This document shows positions 8,506-17,659 of a DNA stretch of 64,000 nucleotides, in pieces. How positions within the stretch are numbered: the stretch's first letter is position 1; each line of letters starts with the position of its first letter. The notes under the pieces are model-generated. The model had not been told where the DNA came from, made no database searches, and was given only the letters and a program-made list of their open reading frames with translations. The stretch comes from Streptomyces sp. NBC_00239 (GTDB taxonomy: Bacteria > Actinomycetota > Actinomycetes > Streptomycetales > Streptomycetaceae): contig NZ_CP108095.1 of NCBI RefSeq assembly GCF_036194065.1, forward strand, positions 8,308,001-8,372,000, read 5' to 3'. Made by a program: the position numbers and the translations under genes.

Positions 8506-9369
8506 ATGAACACTTCATCCGAGGCCGCGGCCTCGCGCGGTCCGCTGGACGATCGCACCGGCTACGACGAAGCCTTCCTGGGCAAGGTCGTGCCCCTGCC
8601 CGTGCCCGGCGACGGCATTCCGACGATCGTTCTGCCGTACACCCACTTCACGGTTGTCCACCGCCCCGACCGCCGGTTCGCGGCCTCCACGGCCGTCTGC
8701 ATCGACGGCTCGAAGCTGGTGGCGAACGTGGACCGGGAGGACGACTGGGACCTCGACCCGCGCATCCCGGCGAACCAGCAGGCCGGCCAGGCGATCTACG
8801 CCGACAACGACCTGGACAGGGGACATCTGGTGCGCCGGCTGGACCCGGTGTGGGGCACGACCACCGAGGCCAACAAGGCCAACGCCGACACCTTCCACTT
8901 CACCAACGCGGCCCCGCAGCAGAACACGTTCAACCAGGGCAAGAAGCTGTGGCTGGGGCTGGAGAACTTCCTCCTCGACCACGCGGCCAAGTTCGACCGG
9001 AAGCTGAGCGTGTTCACCGGACCGGTGCTGCACGACTCTGACCCGCCCTACCGCGGTATCCAGGTACCGCTGCGGTTCTGGAAGGTGGCGGCCTTCATGC
9101 AGGACGGCAACCTCGCGTCCACGGCGTACATCCTCGACCAGAGCCCCGACCTCAGCCGGGACCGCGAGCGGGCCATGGCGGGGGCCAAGGCCGGCCCGCC
9201 ACCGCTGGGCCCCTTCCGGACCTTCCAGGTGCCGGTGGCGGACATCGCCGAGGTGACCGGCCTCGACCTCGGCCCGCTCCCCGACGTGGACCTGATGCCT
9301 CCGGTCCGCGCCCCCGGCGACCGCTGGCACCGCCTGGAGAGCTACGACGACATCATGATGCGGAACTGA
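8506..9369 (+). CDS. DNA/RNA non-specific endonuclease (NUC family)
   Basis: A 287-residue protein with the beta-beta-alpha metal nuclease motif: NDLDRGHLVRRLDPVWG, where His about 107 is the general base, followed by TFHFTNAAPQQNTFNQGKKL with the metal-binding Asn region and the tryptophan of the LW-GLE stretch. These enzymes cut single- and double-stranded DNA and RNA using Mg2+. No signal peptide is evident, so it may act inside the cell, unlike many secreted relatives. An in-frame GTG at 8476 could add ten residues; ATG at 8506 is preferred. It is divergent from the caspase-like gene and followed, after a 395-base gap, by the large NTPase gene. Confidence 0.87.
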   Translation: MNTSSEAAASRGPLDDRTGYDEAFLGKVVPLPVPGDGIPTIVLPYTHFTVVHRPDRRFAASTAVCIDGSKLVANVDREDDWDLDPRIPANQQAGQAIYADNDLDRGHLVRRLDPVWGTTTEANKANADTFHFTNAAPQQNTFNQGKKLWLGLENFLLDHAAKFDRKLSVFTGPVLHDSDPPYRGIQVPLRFWKVAAFMQDGNLASTAYILDQSPDLSRDRERAMAGAKAGPPPLGPFRTFQVPVADIAEVTGLDLGPLPDVDLMPPVRAPGDRWHRLESYDDIMMRN

Positions 9370-9764
9370 CGGTGGAGCCCACGGGCGTCTGTGCCCACGG
9401 CAACGGGGACGAGGTCCGTAGAGAACCACTCGCCTCCCGGTGGGACCGGGTGCTGTTCGGCACGGACATGGGCAGAGCCTCCCGCATGGCGTACTGAGCC
9501 CCGGTCCGGTACGCCGACCCGCTGCCGGACAGCAGAGCGCTTCGAGGGAGGGCGGGCCGGGCGTCGTCGACGGGAACGGCGCCCGGTGGACCCCGAACCA
9601 CCACGGCATCCGCGAGTGCCTGGCCGCCGGTCCGGTACGCGACCCGGACGAGACCCGGACGGGACCCTGATCAGCCGTCTTGCGACGGAACAGACCGAGT
9701 GATTCCATGAAATGTGTCAGCCGGTCCTCTCCCTGCCCTCGATGGGCGGCCGGGCAGGTGCGGA
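9370..9764. other. Intergenic stretch without a supported gene
   Basis: No frame shows a convincing protein. One forward frame contains ASRWDRVLFGTDMGRASRMA before a stop, which may be a fragment of a lost hydrolase, but it is too short to assign. The leader of the large NTPase gene lies at the right end. Confidence 0.4.
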
Positions 9765-12700
9765 ATGCCGCTCACCGAACCCCAGTGGGACATCGTCACC
9801 GAATGGGTGGGTTCGTATCTCCTGAACAACATCGACCCCCATTCCACCCTCCGAGCCTACGGATTTGATGAAACATTCATCAAATCCGTCTCGCTCACAT
9901 GGAGATCAGGCGAGAACGCGGTCGAGGTCGTCACGGCCATCACGCGGAAGAAGCCGAAGATCCGTGATCAGTTCCTGCTGGTCGACACCCTGATCCGCCA
10001 TACCAAGGTGGGCATGCTGGCTGAGACCGAGCCCATGGCCAGGGAGTTCCGGGAAATCCTGCAGAAGGACCTGGAGCAAAAAAGCTCCGAGGACCACTAC
10101 CTCAGCACCGTCCTCGGAGGAGCCGAGGTCTTCATCGACCGCGCGGAACTCCGCAAGAGCGTTCGGAAACTCGTCGACGATCCGAGAGGAATGGTGCTGC
10201 TGGTCGACGGCGCACCGGACAGCGGACGCTCGTACACCTTTTCCTACATCCGGCACCTCGCGCAGCACTGCGAATTCACCCCGGTGCGGGTGGTGCTCTC
10301 GCGAACGTCCACAGCCGCCGAGGTGCTCCAGGAACTGGCCACCTGGGTCGCCCCCGACACGACCGACCACCGCACCGGACTTGCGACGTTGAACGCAACA
10401 CAGTTGAACGATCCACAGGCCAGGCTCCAGAACGACGCGAACAGCGTGGTGCGCTGGGCGACCGCCTCGGAAGAGCGGTTCTGGCTGGTCTTCGACGAAT
10501 GTGACCGGCTGGACGTGAACTCCGACGTCTGGGACTGCATAGGAAAGCTCGCGCGAGCCATCTACGGCAATGCCCGCCCGGAGTCCGCGCCCCGTTTGGT
10601 GCTGCTCGGCTACTCCCCGTCGATGCCCCACCTCCCCCACGAAATACGCAACTACCAGTGCTGGGACACCGCGCGGGTGCTGGAGGAGAAGGATCTGCGG
10701 GGATTCTTCAACGAGTTGTTCACCGGGTCCCCGGAGCCGCCCGGCCCGCCCTCGGACTTCGAGGGCGTTGCCGCGCTCGTGGACGCCGCCGTGTCCGAGG
10801 CCCTGCGGGCCGCCCAGGGGCCGGGGGAGGGCAGCTACATGCAGCGGATCTGCACGGCAGCGGAGGCGGCTGTACGCGTCTACGAATCCCTCGACGCCGA
10901 CGAGCAGTTCATCCCACGGCTGCGCGCGGAGCTGCAAGCAGAGCAGACTCAACAGCCCATACTCATATCGGAGTTGCGGCAGGCGTACCGCGAGGCGGCC
11001 TGTCTGTTGACCCACTTCGACCCCGGACGGCTGCTGCTGCCGGACGAGACCGCACCCAGTGGGAACGCCCGGCTGGAACTGGTCGACGACTGCCGGACGG
11101 TCGGCATGGGTGAGCATCCCCTCTGGGTGCTCAAGCCCGAGGTGCGCGAGGCAACGTTGCGCGGGCTCTCCGGCCCCGAGGCCGCTCTCCGGGCACTGGC
11201 CGCGAACCTTTCCCCCGACGCAGTACAGGCCCTCGTCCAAGGCGCCACGGAACGGGAACTCCAGCGGGACCACTTCAGTCCACCCCCGGGCGAACCGGCT
11301 GCCCGGCTGGGCACCCGCGACACGGAGGCCCGGGCCCTCGCCTACCTCGCGGGCAGCCCGCCGCCCCTGGAGGGCCAGCGCACCACCGAGCTCACCGACA
11401 CCCTGCAGGCCGTGCTGTGGCTTTCGCAGGTGCCCGGCATGACCGGGCTCCCCGATCCCGATGACGTGCAGCAGCTCATGGAGCGGACCCGGCTGCTACA
11501 GCCCTTGGAACAGCTCCTCCGAGCCCCCCTCCACGGGCGGACCGCGGAGCTGGACGAGCTACGCGCCTACGTCGGCCTGCCCGCCGAGGAACCGCACCGC
11601 GGGCCGGTGGATCCGGGCCAGGAACCGGACGGACCGGTGGGGGCCAGGAAGCCCGGGAGGCCGAGGGGGCCCACCGGACCACAGGATTTCGTCCGCGCAC
11701 GCGTCCTGGACCCCGAGCCCCCGCTGCTGATCCACGGCCTCGCCGGCGTCGGCAAGAGCACCCTGCTCGCGAAGTTCCTGCTGAGCAGCCTGCGCGACTA
11801 CGGCCCCAGCTTCCCCTTCGCGTACGTCGACTTCGACCGCCCGACCATCTCCATCAACGAGCCGGCCACCCTGATCGCGGAGATCGCCCGGCAGTTCGGC
11901 ATCCAGTTCCCGCACCACCGGGACGCCTTCGACGCGCTCGCCCGGGAATGTGAGGAGACGGTCGGTGCCCTGCGCGAGGAGGAGGAAGAGATCCAGGAAC
12001 TGTACGGGCTGTCCGCCACCCGCTGGACCCTCGGACGGTCCTCGTCCGCCGAGTTCCACACGCAGTCGAGTGCCCGGGAGACGGAACTCGTACGGCGGGT
12101 CGCCGCCCTGGTCGCCGAGGCGGTGGCCGTCCCCGCGGGCGAACCCGGCCCGCCCCTGGTGATCGCGGTGGACTCCTTCGAGGAGGCCCAGTACCGCGGT
12201 TCCCCGATGATCGGCCGGATGTGGGCCGTCTGGGCCGCACTGCAGGAGGTGTACCCGCGGCTGCGGTTCATCGTTTCCGGGAGTGCGCCGGTCCCGCACC
12301 CGGGGCGCCTGGACGAGCTGTGGACCATGGAGCTGGGCGACCTGGATCCGGACGCGGCCGTGGAACTCCTCGTCTCCAACGGGGTCGAGGACGAGGCCGT
12401 GGCCCGGACCCTCGTGGAGCGGGTGGGCGGCCATCCGCTCAGCCTGACGCTGGCCGCGCGGGCCGCCGTCCTCACGGGCGACGAGGCCGGGTCGATGGCC
12501 AAGCTGATCGGGGAACTCCCCGCCCGGCGCGGCGGCCTCTACCACGCAGTCGACCAGATGCTGGTCCAGGGATTCCTGTACGACCGCATCCTCCGCCACA
12601 TCGTCGACGACGAGGTGCGCCGGCTCGCCGAGGCGGCGCTGGCCCTGCGGACCGTCACCCCGGAGCTGATCCAGGACGTGCTCGCCGAGGCCTGCGAGAT

Positions 12701-14090
12701 CGAGGTGGCGGGCCCGGAACACGCCCGCCACCTGCTCGGCCTGCTGTCCCGGCTCGACCTCGTGGAGCCGGCCGGGCCGGGGGCCGTCCGTCACCGTGCG
12801 GACCTGCGCTGCATCATGCTGCGCCTCGCCGACCAGAACGAGATCCAGCTGATGAAGACGGTCGACCGGCTTGCGGTGACGTACTACCGGCAGCTCGGGG
12901 GGCTGGAGGCCCGCGCCGAGGAGATCTACCACCGGCTGCGGCGCAACGAGAGCCCGCGGGAGGTCGAGCAGCGCTGGCTGCCCGGAGTCGAACGCTTCCT
13001 GACCGGGGCGAGCAAGGACATGGCGCCCCGGTCGGCCGCCTTCCTCACCGCGCGCATGGGCGGGCACATCCCGGAGACGGATCTGGCCCAGGCCGATCAG
13101 GAGGACTGGGAGCAGCTCGCGGCCCGCGAGGTCGAGGACCTGCTGGCCCAGGGCTTCGTCGACGCGGCCGCGGTCCGGCTGGCCGAGCGTCGCCCGTGGA
13201 CGCCGGGCAGCCGGCTGCACCCGCTGCTGGTGGAGACTCTGGCCCGGCAGGGGCGCCGCACGGAGGCCCGTGCCGAGGCGGAGGCCGCCGTGGACCGGGC
13301 GGAGGAGGGGAGGCAGCCCGAGCTGCAGTTGGAGCTGCTGCTGCTGTCCGCACGCCTGGCCGAGGAGGACGGGGACATCCGCGAAGCCCAGTTCGCCCTC
13401 GCGGAGGCCGAGGACGTGGCCACCCGGATCGGCCGCAATTTTGAGGCGATGGGCGCGCTGCTGGCTCGTGCCAAGCTCAACGCCGCATCGCCCGAGGCGA
13501 ACACGGAGGCCGGCGCCAAGCTGGCCCGGCAGCTGCGTTCCATGCCCGCCGAACAGCTGAACCGGTACTCCGCGCTCGTTCGCCTGGCCGCCGCCCAGGT
13601 GTCCGAGCAGGACCCGAAGGTACTGGAGCACACCCTGGAGGTGGTGGGTCTGCCCGCGTCCGAGGACGTCGTAAGGGACACCCTCGCCGAGGCCATCCGG
13701 CGGGCGGCCGCCGACCAGCCGCAGCTGCACGAGCCCTTGCTGGCGATCCTGAAAAGCGCGGCCGGTCCGCCGGAACCCGGGGAGGCGGGTGCCACGCCGA
13801 CGGCGGATGCGCCACCCACCGGGACGGCCGGAATCCTGCGCGAGGCCCAGCGGCGCGGCACCCTCGACGAGCTGGCCCGGCGGCTGCTGCAGGTCAAGGA
13901 CCAGAGCGGGGAGCTGCTCTCCGGGGTGGCCGCGGCAATGGGCGCGGGTACGCCCGCGCCCGGACCGGAAGAGAGCCGCCCCGTCCGGCCTGTGGGAACC
14001 CCGGGCGCCGGCGCCGGCGCCGGCGCCGGACCGGACACCGGGCCGACGGCCCCTCCAGCGCTCGAAGGGAACGGCCCGCAAGCGGCCTGA
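9765..14090 (+). CDS. Large signal-transduction ATPase with two NTPase modules and helical repeats
   Basis: A 1441-residue multidomain protein. Residues 1-80 (TEPQWDIVTEWVGSYLLNNI onward) form a small helical domain resembling adaptor domains in size and position. A first NTPase module has a degenerate Walker A (VDGAPDSGRSYTF, about 147-158, Arg for Lys) and Walker B FWLVFDECDRLD. After a long linker a second, canonical P-loop appears (IHGLAGVGKSTLLAKF, about 655) with Walker B LVIAVDSFEEA near 800 and a sensor-like RFIVSGSAPVP. A winged-helix-like part and helical repeats rich in Ala/Glu follow, then a low-complexity tail of Gly-Ala. This is the plan of STAND-type switches that sense a trigger and recruit effectors. 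ATG at 9765 is chosen; an alternative GTG lies at 9714. Confidence 0.82.
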   Translation: MPLTEPQWDIVTEWVGSYLLNNIDPHSTLRAYGFDETFIKSVSLTWRSGENAVEVVTAITRKKPKIRDQFLLVDTLIRHTKVGMLAETEPMAREFREILQKDLEQKSSEDHYLSTVLGGAEVFIDRAELRKSVRKLVDDPRGMVLLVDGAPDSGRSYTFSYIRHLAQHCEFTPVRVVLSRTSTAAEVLQELATWVAPDTTDHRTGLATLNATQLNDPQARLQNDANSVVRWATASEERFWLVFDECDRLDVNSDVWDCIGKLARAIYGNARPESAPRLVLLGYSPSMPHLPHEIRNYQCWDTARVLEEKDLRGFFNELFTGSPEPPGPPSDFEGVAALVDAAVSEALRAAQGPGEGSYMQRICTAAEAAVRVYESLDADEQFIPRLRAELQAEQTQQPILISELRQAYREAACLLTHFDPGRLLLPDETAPSGNARLELVDDCRTVGMGEHPLWVLKPEVREATLRGLSGPEAALRALAANLSPDAVQALVQGATERELQRDHFSPPPGEPAARLGTRDTEARALAYLAGSPPPLEGQRTTELTDTLQAVLWLSQVPGMTGLPDPDDVQQLMERTRLLQPLEQLLRAPLHGRTAELDELRAYVGLPAEEPHRGPVDPGQEPDGPVGARKPGRPRGPTGPQDFVRARVLDPEPPLLIHGLAGVGKSTLLAKFLLSSLRDYGPSFPFAYVDFDRPTISINEPATLIAEIARQFGIQFPHHRDAFDALARECEETVGALREEEEEIQELYGLSATRWTLGRSSSAEFHTQSSARETELVRRVAALVAEAVAVPAGEPGPPLVIAVDSFEEAQYRGSPMIGRMWAVWAALQEVYPRLRFIVSGSAPVPHPGRLDELWTMELGDLDPDAAVELLVSNGVEDEAVARTLVERVGGHPLSLTLAARAAVLTGDEAGSMAKLIGELPARRGGLYHAVDQMLVQGFLYDRILRHIVDDEVRRLAEAALALRTVTPELIQDVLAEACEIEVAGPEHARHLLGLLSRLDLVEPAGPGAVRHRADLRCIMLRLADQNEIQLMKTVDRLAVTYYRQLGGLEARAEEIYHRLRRNESPREVEQRWLPGVERFLTGASKDMAPRSAAFLTARMGGHIPETDLAQADQEDWEQLAAREVEDLLAQGFVDAAAVRLAERRPWTPGSRLHPLLVETLARQGRRTEARAEAEAAVDRAEEGRQPELQLELLLLSARLAEEDGDIREAQFALAEAEDVATRIGRNFEAMGALLARAKLNAASPEANTEAGAKLARQLRSMPAEQLNRYSALVRLAAAQVSEQDPKVLEHTLEVVGLPASEDVVRDTLAEAIRRAAADQPQLHEPLLAILKSAAGPPEPGEAGATPTADAPPTGTAGILREAQRRGTLDELARRLLQVKDQSGELLSGVAAAMGAGTPAPGPEESRPVRPVGTPGAGAGAGAGPDTGPTAPPALEGNGPQAA

Positions 14091-14131
14091 TCACCGGAGG
14101 GGCGAACACCTGATCACCGGAGGGGCGAACA
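14086..14131 (+). repeat. Exact 23-bp tandem duplication over a stop codon
   Basis: Two head-to-tail 23-base copies (14086-14108 and 14109-14131), each beginning CCTGATCACCGGAGGGG. The first copy contains the TGA that ends the large ATPase gene. The perfect identity suggests a recent slippage event. It may also create two identical protein-binding sites. Confidence 0.85.
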
Positions 14132-14212
14132 GGGGCCACCGGCGACGGGCCACGGCGATCATCCGCTCGCTCGGGTCCAAGCCGACAGCCTTCAGGGCCG
14201 GCTGAGCGCGGG

Positions 14213-14236
14213 CTTCAGCCCCCGCGGGGGCTGAAG
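14213..14236. terminator. Perfect 24-bp palindrome between convergent genes
   Basis: CTTCAGCCCCCG followed by its exact complement CGGGGGCTGAAG. It lies between the end of the large ATPase gene (plus) and the end of the 211-residue gene (minus), so it could terminate both. The stem has almost no loop and no T tract, as is common for actinobacterial terminators. Confidence 0.7.
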
Positions 14237-14287
14237 TTGCCGTAGGCCATGGCGTCGTCGTCGTCGCCGCCGCGCCGCCCGCACGGG

Positions 14288-14923
14288 TCACGACCGGCCC
14301 GGGTGGCCGGCGGCGTCTGCCGTTCCGGGCGCCGGCGGCAGCAGCTCCACGGGGGCGCGCAGGCGCAGGGTCGCAGGCAGGTCCACCCGGCCGTGCCGCG
14401 CCGCCACCACGATCTGCCGGACCGCGAGAGTGGCCTCGACTGCGCAGTCCCCGGCCCGGACGGCGGTGAGCCTGCCGTCGCGGACCACCGCCACCAGTCC
14501 GGTGATCCGGAACACGAGGGTGAGGTCCACGTCGACGGTCGCGGCCCGGACGCCGTCCACCAGGACGTCCACCTGGGGGTGGTGGGCGGACGTGACGGTG
14601 TGGGTGGCCAGCGCCACGATCTCCTCGCTGCCCGGGTGGCGGCGGGTTCGCCGGGCGGCAGCGCCGAGCGCCGCGTGTTTCGACCAGCCCGCGCCGATCA
14701 GGGAGACGAGGTCCAGGCCGAGGAACCCCTCGACGGCGGTGGCAAGTGCCGTGATGACGGCCCGGTCGGCCGCGTCGGACAGGCCGCGCACTCCCGGCAG
14801 GAGTCCCGCGGCCGCGTTGCGTTCGTGCAGGGTGTCGACGAGCGCGCCGACGCCGTGCTCCGCCTCGCCGCCGAACAGGACGGCCCGGACGGTGAGGGGC
14901 TGGACATCGAGAGCCGTGGTCAT
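14288..14923 (-). CDS. Hypothetical protein, 211 residues, coupled to upstream surface protein
   Basis: A soluble protein starting MTTALDVQPLTVRAVLFGGE with a helical first half (TALATAVEGFLGLDLVSLIG) and a beta-rich second half with valine-rich strands (HPQVDVLVDGVRAATVDVDL, RITGLVAVVRDGRLTAV). No catalytic motif is seen and I cannot name the family. Its ATG overlaps the stop codon of the upstream gene by four bases (ATGA), so the two are translationally coupled and probably act together. The product likely stays on the cytoplasmic side of the membrane where its partner is anchored. Confidence 0.7.
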   Translation of the reverse strand: MTTALDVQPLTVRAVLFGGEAEHGVGALVDTLHERNAAAGLLPGVRGLSDAADRAVITALATAVEGFLGLDLVSLIGAGWSKHAALGAAARRTRRHPGSEEIVALATHTVTSAHHPQVDVLVDGVRAATVDVDLTLVFRITGLVAVVRDGRLTAVRAGDCAVEATLAVRQIVVAARHGRVDLPATLRLRAPVELLPPAPGTADAAGHPGRS

Positions 14924-16089
14924 CTGGGTTCCTCCTCGATGCTCTGCACGCCCGCATTGTCCGGGTGTGGTTCCAGTCGTACGGTATGGGTCGCCGGGCC
15001 GGGGTCCGGCGGTTCGGCCACGTCCGCCGAACCGGCGGCGGGGCGCAGCCGGGCGCTGATGTGCTCGTGCACCCAGCGCGGGCCGCGGTGACCGTGGCGG
15101 AGCAGCCCGAAGCCGAGGGCTGCCAGCAGCAGCACACCGACGGCACTCGGGCCGACGACCCAGCCGACGGGCGTGGCGGTCGTCGTGGTGGGTGGGTTCC
15201 GGCCGTCCGGGTTGGTGTCACCGGGGTCTGTGTCATCGGGGTCTGTGATGCCCGGGTCGGTGTCGCCGGGGTCTGTGATGCCCGGGTCGGTGTCGCCGGG
15301 GTCTGTGATGCCCGGGTCGGTGTCACCGGGGTCTGTGACGCCCGGTTCCGTGACCGTCCCTGGGACCTCGCCCGCGCCCGTCACGGTGAAGGTCGCTTCC
15401 GCTCCCGTGCCCGGATCCGCCGCGCACTGCGCCCGAACTGTGTATTGCCCCTCTGCGGCATCGGTCGGCACCGCGACCTGCGTGGCGAACTCGCCGCCGT
15501 CCGTGGCCGCGGCGGCATCCAGTGGTTCGCCGTCCCACAGCAAGTCCACACCCAAACAGTTGAATTCGGAACCGGCTACGGAGACGGGCGATGTACCGGC
15601 CGGACCCTCGGCCGGGTCCAGCTCCACGGCCGGGTAGTACTCGGTGGTTCCGCCCGGGTTCTCCGACCCTGTCAGCACCGTGAACGTTGCCGAGGCGGTG
15701 ATCGATGCGTCGAGGCTACAGGTGGCCGTCACGGTGTAAGTGCCGGGGGAGGCGTCGGACGGAGCGGTCACGTCCGTCTCGATGATGCCCGTGTCGAGGT
15801 CCGGCTCCACGACACTGGGGCCGCCGCCCTCCCAGGTCACGCTTACCGTACCGGCGGTCACGGGGGCGGCATCGTCGTCCGGTTCCGTATGGCATCCGCC
15901 GAACCCGGAACCGTAGACGCCCACCCGGATTCCGGGCAGGCCCTCTGCCGGAGTGAGCACGATCGCGGGCTCTTCCGCGACTCGCGCCTGCACCGGGGGA
16001 GCGGCCGCGGCAACAGCAGTACCCCACGCGATCACCGTGCTCAAGAACACCGCGGTCAGCGAGCGGGCTAGACGCACAACGGCAAACAT
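14920..16089 (-). CDS. Membrane-anchored extracellular protein with Ig-like domains and a Pro-Asp-Thr stalk
   Basis: A secreted, C-terminally anchored protein of about 389 residues. A signal peptide (AVFLSTVIAWGTAVAAAAPP) is followed by two Ig/IPT-like domains (residues about 40-140 and 150-250: PAEGLPGIRVGVYGSGFGGC; PAEGPAGTSPVSVAGSEFNC), each with a paired cysteine. A stalk made of repeats of G-D-T-D-P-G-I-T-D-P comes next, then a membrane helix (VVGPSAVGVLLLAALGFGLL) and a short basic cytoplasmic tail. ATG 16089 and ATG 16113 both have purine-rich ribosome sites. It may be an adhesin or a sensor passing information to the coupled 211-residue protein. The stalk DNA is internally repetitive and could vary in length. 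Confidence 0.78.
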   Translation of the reverse strand: MFAVVRLARSLTAVFLSTVIAWGTAVAAAAPPVQARVAEEPAIVLTPAEGLPGIRVGVYGSGFGGCHTEPDDDAAPVTAGTVSVTWEGGGPSVVEPDLDTGIIETDVTAPSDASPGTYTVTATCSLDASITASATFTVLTGSENPGGTTEYYPAVELDPAEGPAGTSPVSVAGSEFNCLGVDLLWDGEPLDAAAATDGGEFATQVAVPTDAAEGQYTVRAQCAADPGTGAEATFTVTGAGEVPGTVTEPGVTDPGDTDPGITDPGDTDPGITDPGDTDPGITDPDDTDPGDTNPDGRNPPTTTTATPVGWVVGPSAVGVLLLAALGFGLLRHGHRGPRWVHEHISARLRPAAGSADVAEPPDPGPATHTVRLEPHPDNAGVQSIEEEPR

Positions 16090-16411
16090 GACCCTCCGTG
16101 AGCTGCTTCCCATTCTCCTCCGCGTTCCGGGAGCCCGCTCGCCGCCCTGCCCAGCGGACGGTTCCCGATGGGCGCACCGCCCCGACGTCTTCGGCCTCCA
16201 CAACGCCGGTGGCGCAATGGTGCTCGGACCGGTCCAACGGGGATTTCCGCCGCACCGGCCCCCGCACGGACCCGGCAGCCTGCGGCCGACGCGTCGGCTT
16301 GGTGACGCCCCGAGGCCGCCTCGCGGGTTTGAGCCCGGTGCCGCGACTGGCGAACCTGGCGAAGAGTCGTGTCCTACCGGCTCGAGGCGCGGCCAACCGC
16401 CCCCCTACGTC
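16090..16411. other. Intergenic region upstream of the surface-protein operon
   Basis: No coding frame with family resemblance is visible. The stretch separates two minus-strand genes and should contain the promoter of the surface-protein pair; I see no strong repeat or hairpin. Confidence 0.4.
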
Positions 16412-17212
16412 CTACTTCTCCTCCGGCTCCCAGGCGCGGAGCAGGTCGAGCAGCCCTGCGTTTCCGTCAACGTGCAAGGATTCGGCCTGGATCCGGTCGT
16501 ACAGGTAGAGGACCAGCTCACTGGCCGTGCCGTGGACGGAGGCGCCGGCTGCGTCCGAGTCTTCGCCGGTCGCGGCGGTGGGCGCGGGGATACGGGTGAT
16601 GCGTGCGCCGTCGCCGTCGACGGTGAGGCGCCAGGAGCGGCCCTCGGCGGCGTGGAAGTCGAAGGCCGTGGGCTTGTGCGGCCAGGCACTCGGCGTTGCG
16701 CAGACGGTGAACAGGAACTCCTCCACACCGTCGAGTGCCAGCTCGACCGGCAGCGGCTGCGGGGAGCCCCCGGCGAGCTGGGCGTCGTAGGTGTGCACCG
16801 CGGTCTCCTGGACCCGGTGCCGGGCGGTGCCGCCGGCGGTCTGCGGTGACTGCGACGCGGGCCACCACGTCCAGCAGCCGCTCTCCGGTCCCGCCGCGTG
16901 CAGGGCGCCCAGCAGAAGCTGCGTCGACGCGTCCAGCCAGGCCAGCAGGGCCTCACGTTCCTGCGGCACTTCCAGCGCGGCGCGCGCGGCGACGGCCTCG
17001 GCCGGGGGAGCGTCGGCAGACCCCGCGCCGACGATGGCGGCCCAGAAACGGTCTCCCCCACCCAGGTGCTTCACCAGATCGAACAGCGTCCACCCGGGGC
17101 AGGTCGGCACCTGCGCGTCGAGACCGGGCGCGGCGGCGACCACGGCGCGGAAGGCGGTCGACCGTTCATCGATCAGTCGCAACAGGTCAGGGAACTCAAG
17201 ATTCTTTTCCAC
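16412..17212 (-). CDS. Maleylpyruvate isomerase-family mycothiol-dependent enzyme
   Basis: A 266-residue protein of the DinB-like MDMPI family, which use mycothiol and a bound metal for isomerisation or thiol transfer. The N-terminal DinB bundle has the typical CPGWTLFDLVKHLGGGDRFW, in which His about 50 is a metal ligand, and HRVQETAVHTYDAQLA with two further His ligands. The C-terminal half (TAFDFHAAEGRSWRLTVDGD to VLYLYDRIQAESLHVDG) matches the MDMPI C domain. Length is normal for the family. The substrate cannot be inferred. It is a single gene; the gap to 17727 separates it from a divergent operon. Confidence 0.88.
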   Translation of the reverse strand: MEKNLEFPDLLRLIDERSTAFRAVVAAAPGLDAQVPTCPGWTLFDLVKHLGGGDRFWAAIVGAGSADAPPAEAVAARAALEVPQEREALLAWLDASTQLLLGALHAAGPESGCWTWWPASQSPQTAGGTARHRVQETAVHTYDAQLAGGSPQPLPVELALDGVEEFLFTVCATPSAWPHKPTAFDFHAAEGRSWRLTVDGDGARITRIPAPTAATGEDSDAAGASVHGTASELVLYLYDRIQAESLHVDGNAGLLDLLRAWEPEEK

Positions 17213-17659
17213 GCCGGATGTCTATCACCGTGCTTCCGTGATCGGACAACGATTTTCACAGTCGCCGCCGGATGGCCATTGCGGGCGTTCTCACCTCCCA
17301 CCGCTCGGGTGACAAGCTGCGCACTGCTGCGAGGACGCTGGTGGTGGCGGTACCCCAAGCGTCGTGCCTGTGGGTGCTCTGGCCTCGCCGTGCGGCCGGG
17401 GGCACCTCGCGACGTGACGTCCACCCGGTGCGCGGGGTCATGCTGCCGCTCGATGTGATGGGCGCGGACGTCACGATGGCGGGGGAGGACCGGTCGGGTC
17501 GGGAGTTCAGGTGACTCCCGTTCGACCAGCAGTCCTCAAGTTCGGAACAACAACAGCCACTTGATCGAGGATTGCCCGCACCCCTGTGGCGAGGCAGCAA
17601 CCCCGCCTGTGCATCGCCGAACACTCCGGCAGCAGGGAGACGTGGGTCACACGCGTCCG
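17213..17659. other. Intergenic stretch without a supported gene
   Basis: Short overlapping frames exist on both strands but none has a recognisable motif or a good ribosome site. The right end leads into the ECF41-type promoter. Confidence 0.4.

Noticed and set aside
11559..14081. An 840-codon minus-strand open frame inside the large NTPase gene
   Set aside because: The plus frame contains Walker motifs and natural protein composition; the minus frame is a compositional mirror.
14243..14287. Extension of the 211-residue protein into a tail ending GDDDDAMAYGNFSPRGG
   Set aside because: It requires a one-base frameshift after the TGA; the tail is short and partly overlaps the palindrome, so I treat it as chance.
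17272..17514. 80-codon plus-strand frame before the CMD gene
   Set aside because: No ribosome site, no motif and Arg/Val-rich composition; not supported as a gene.
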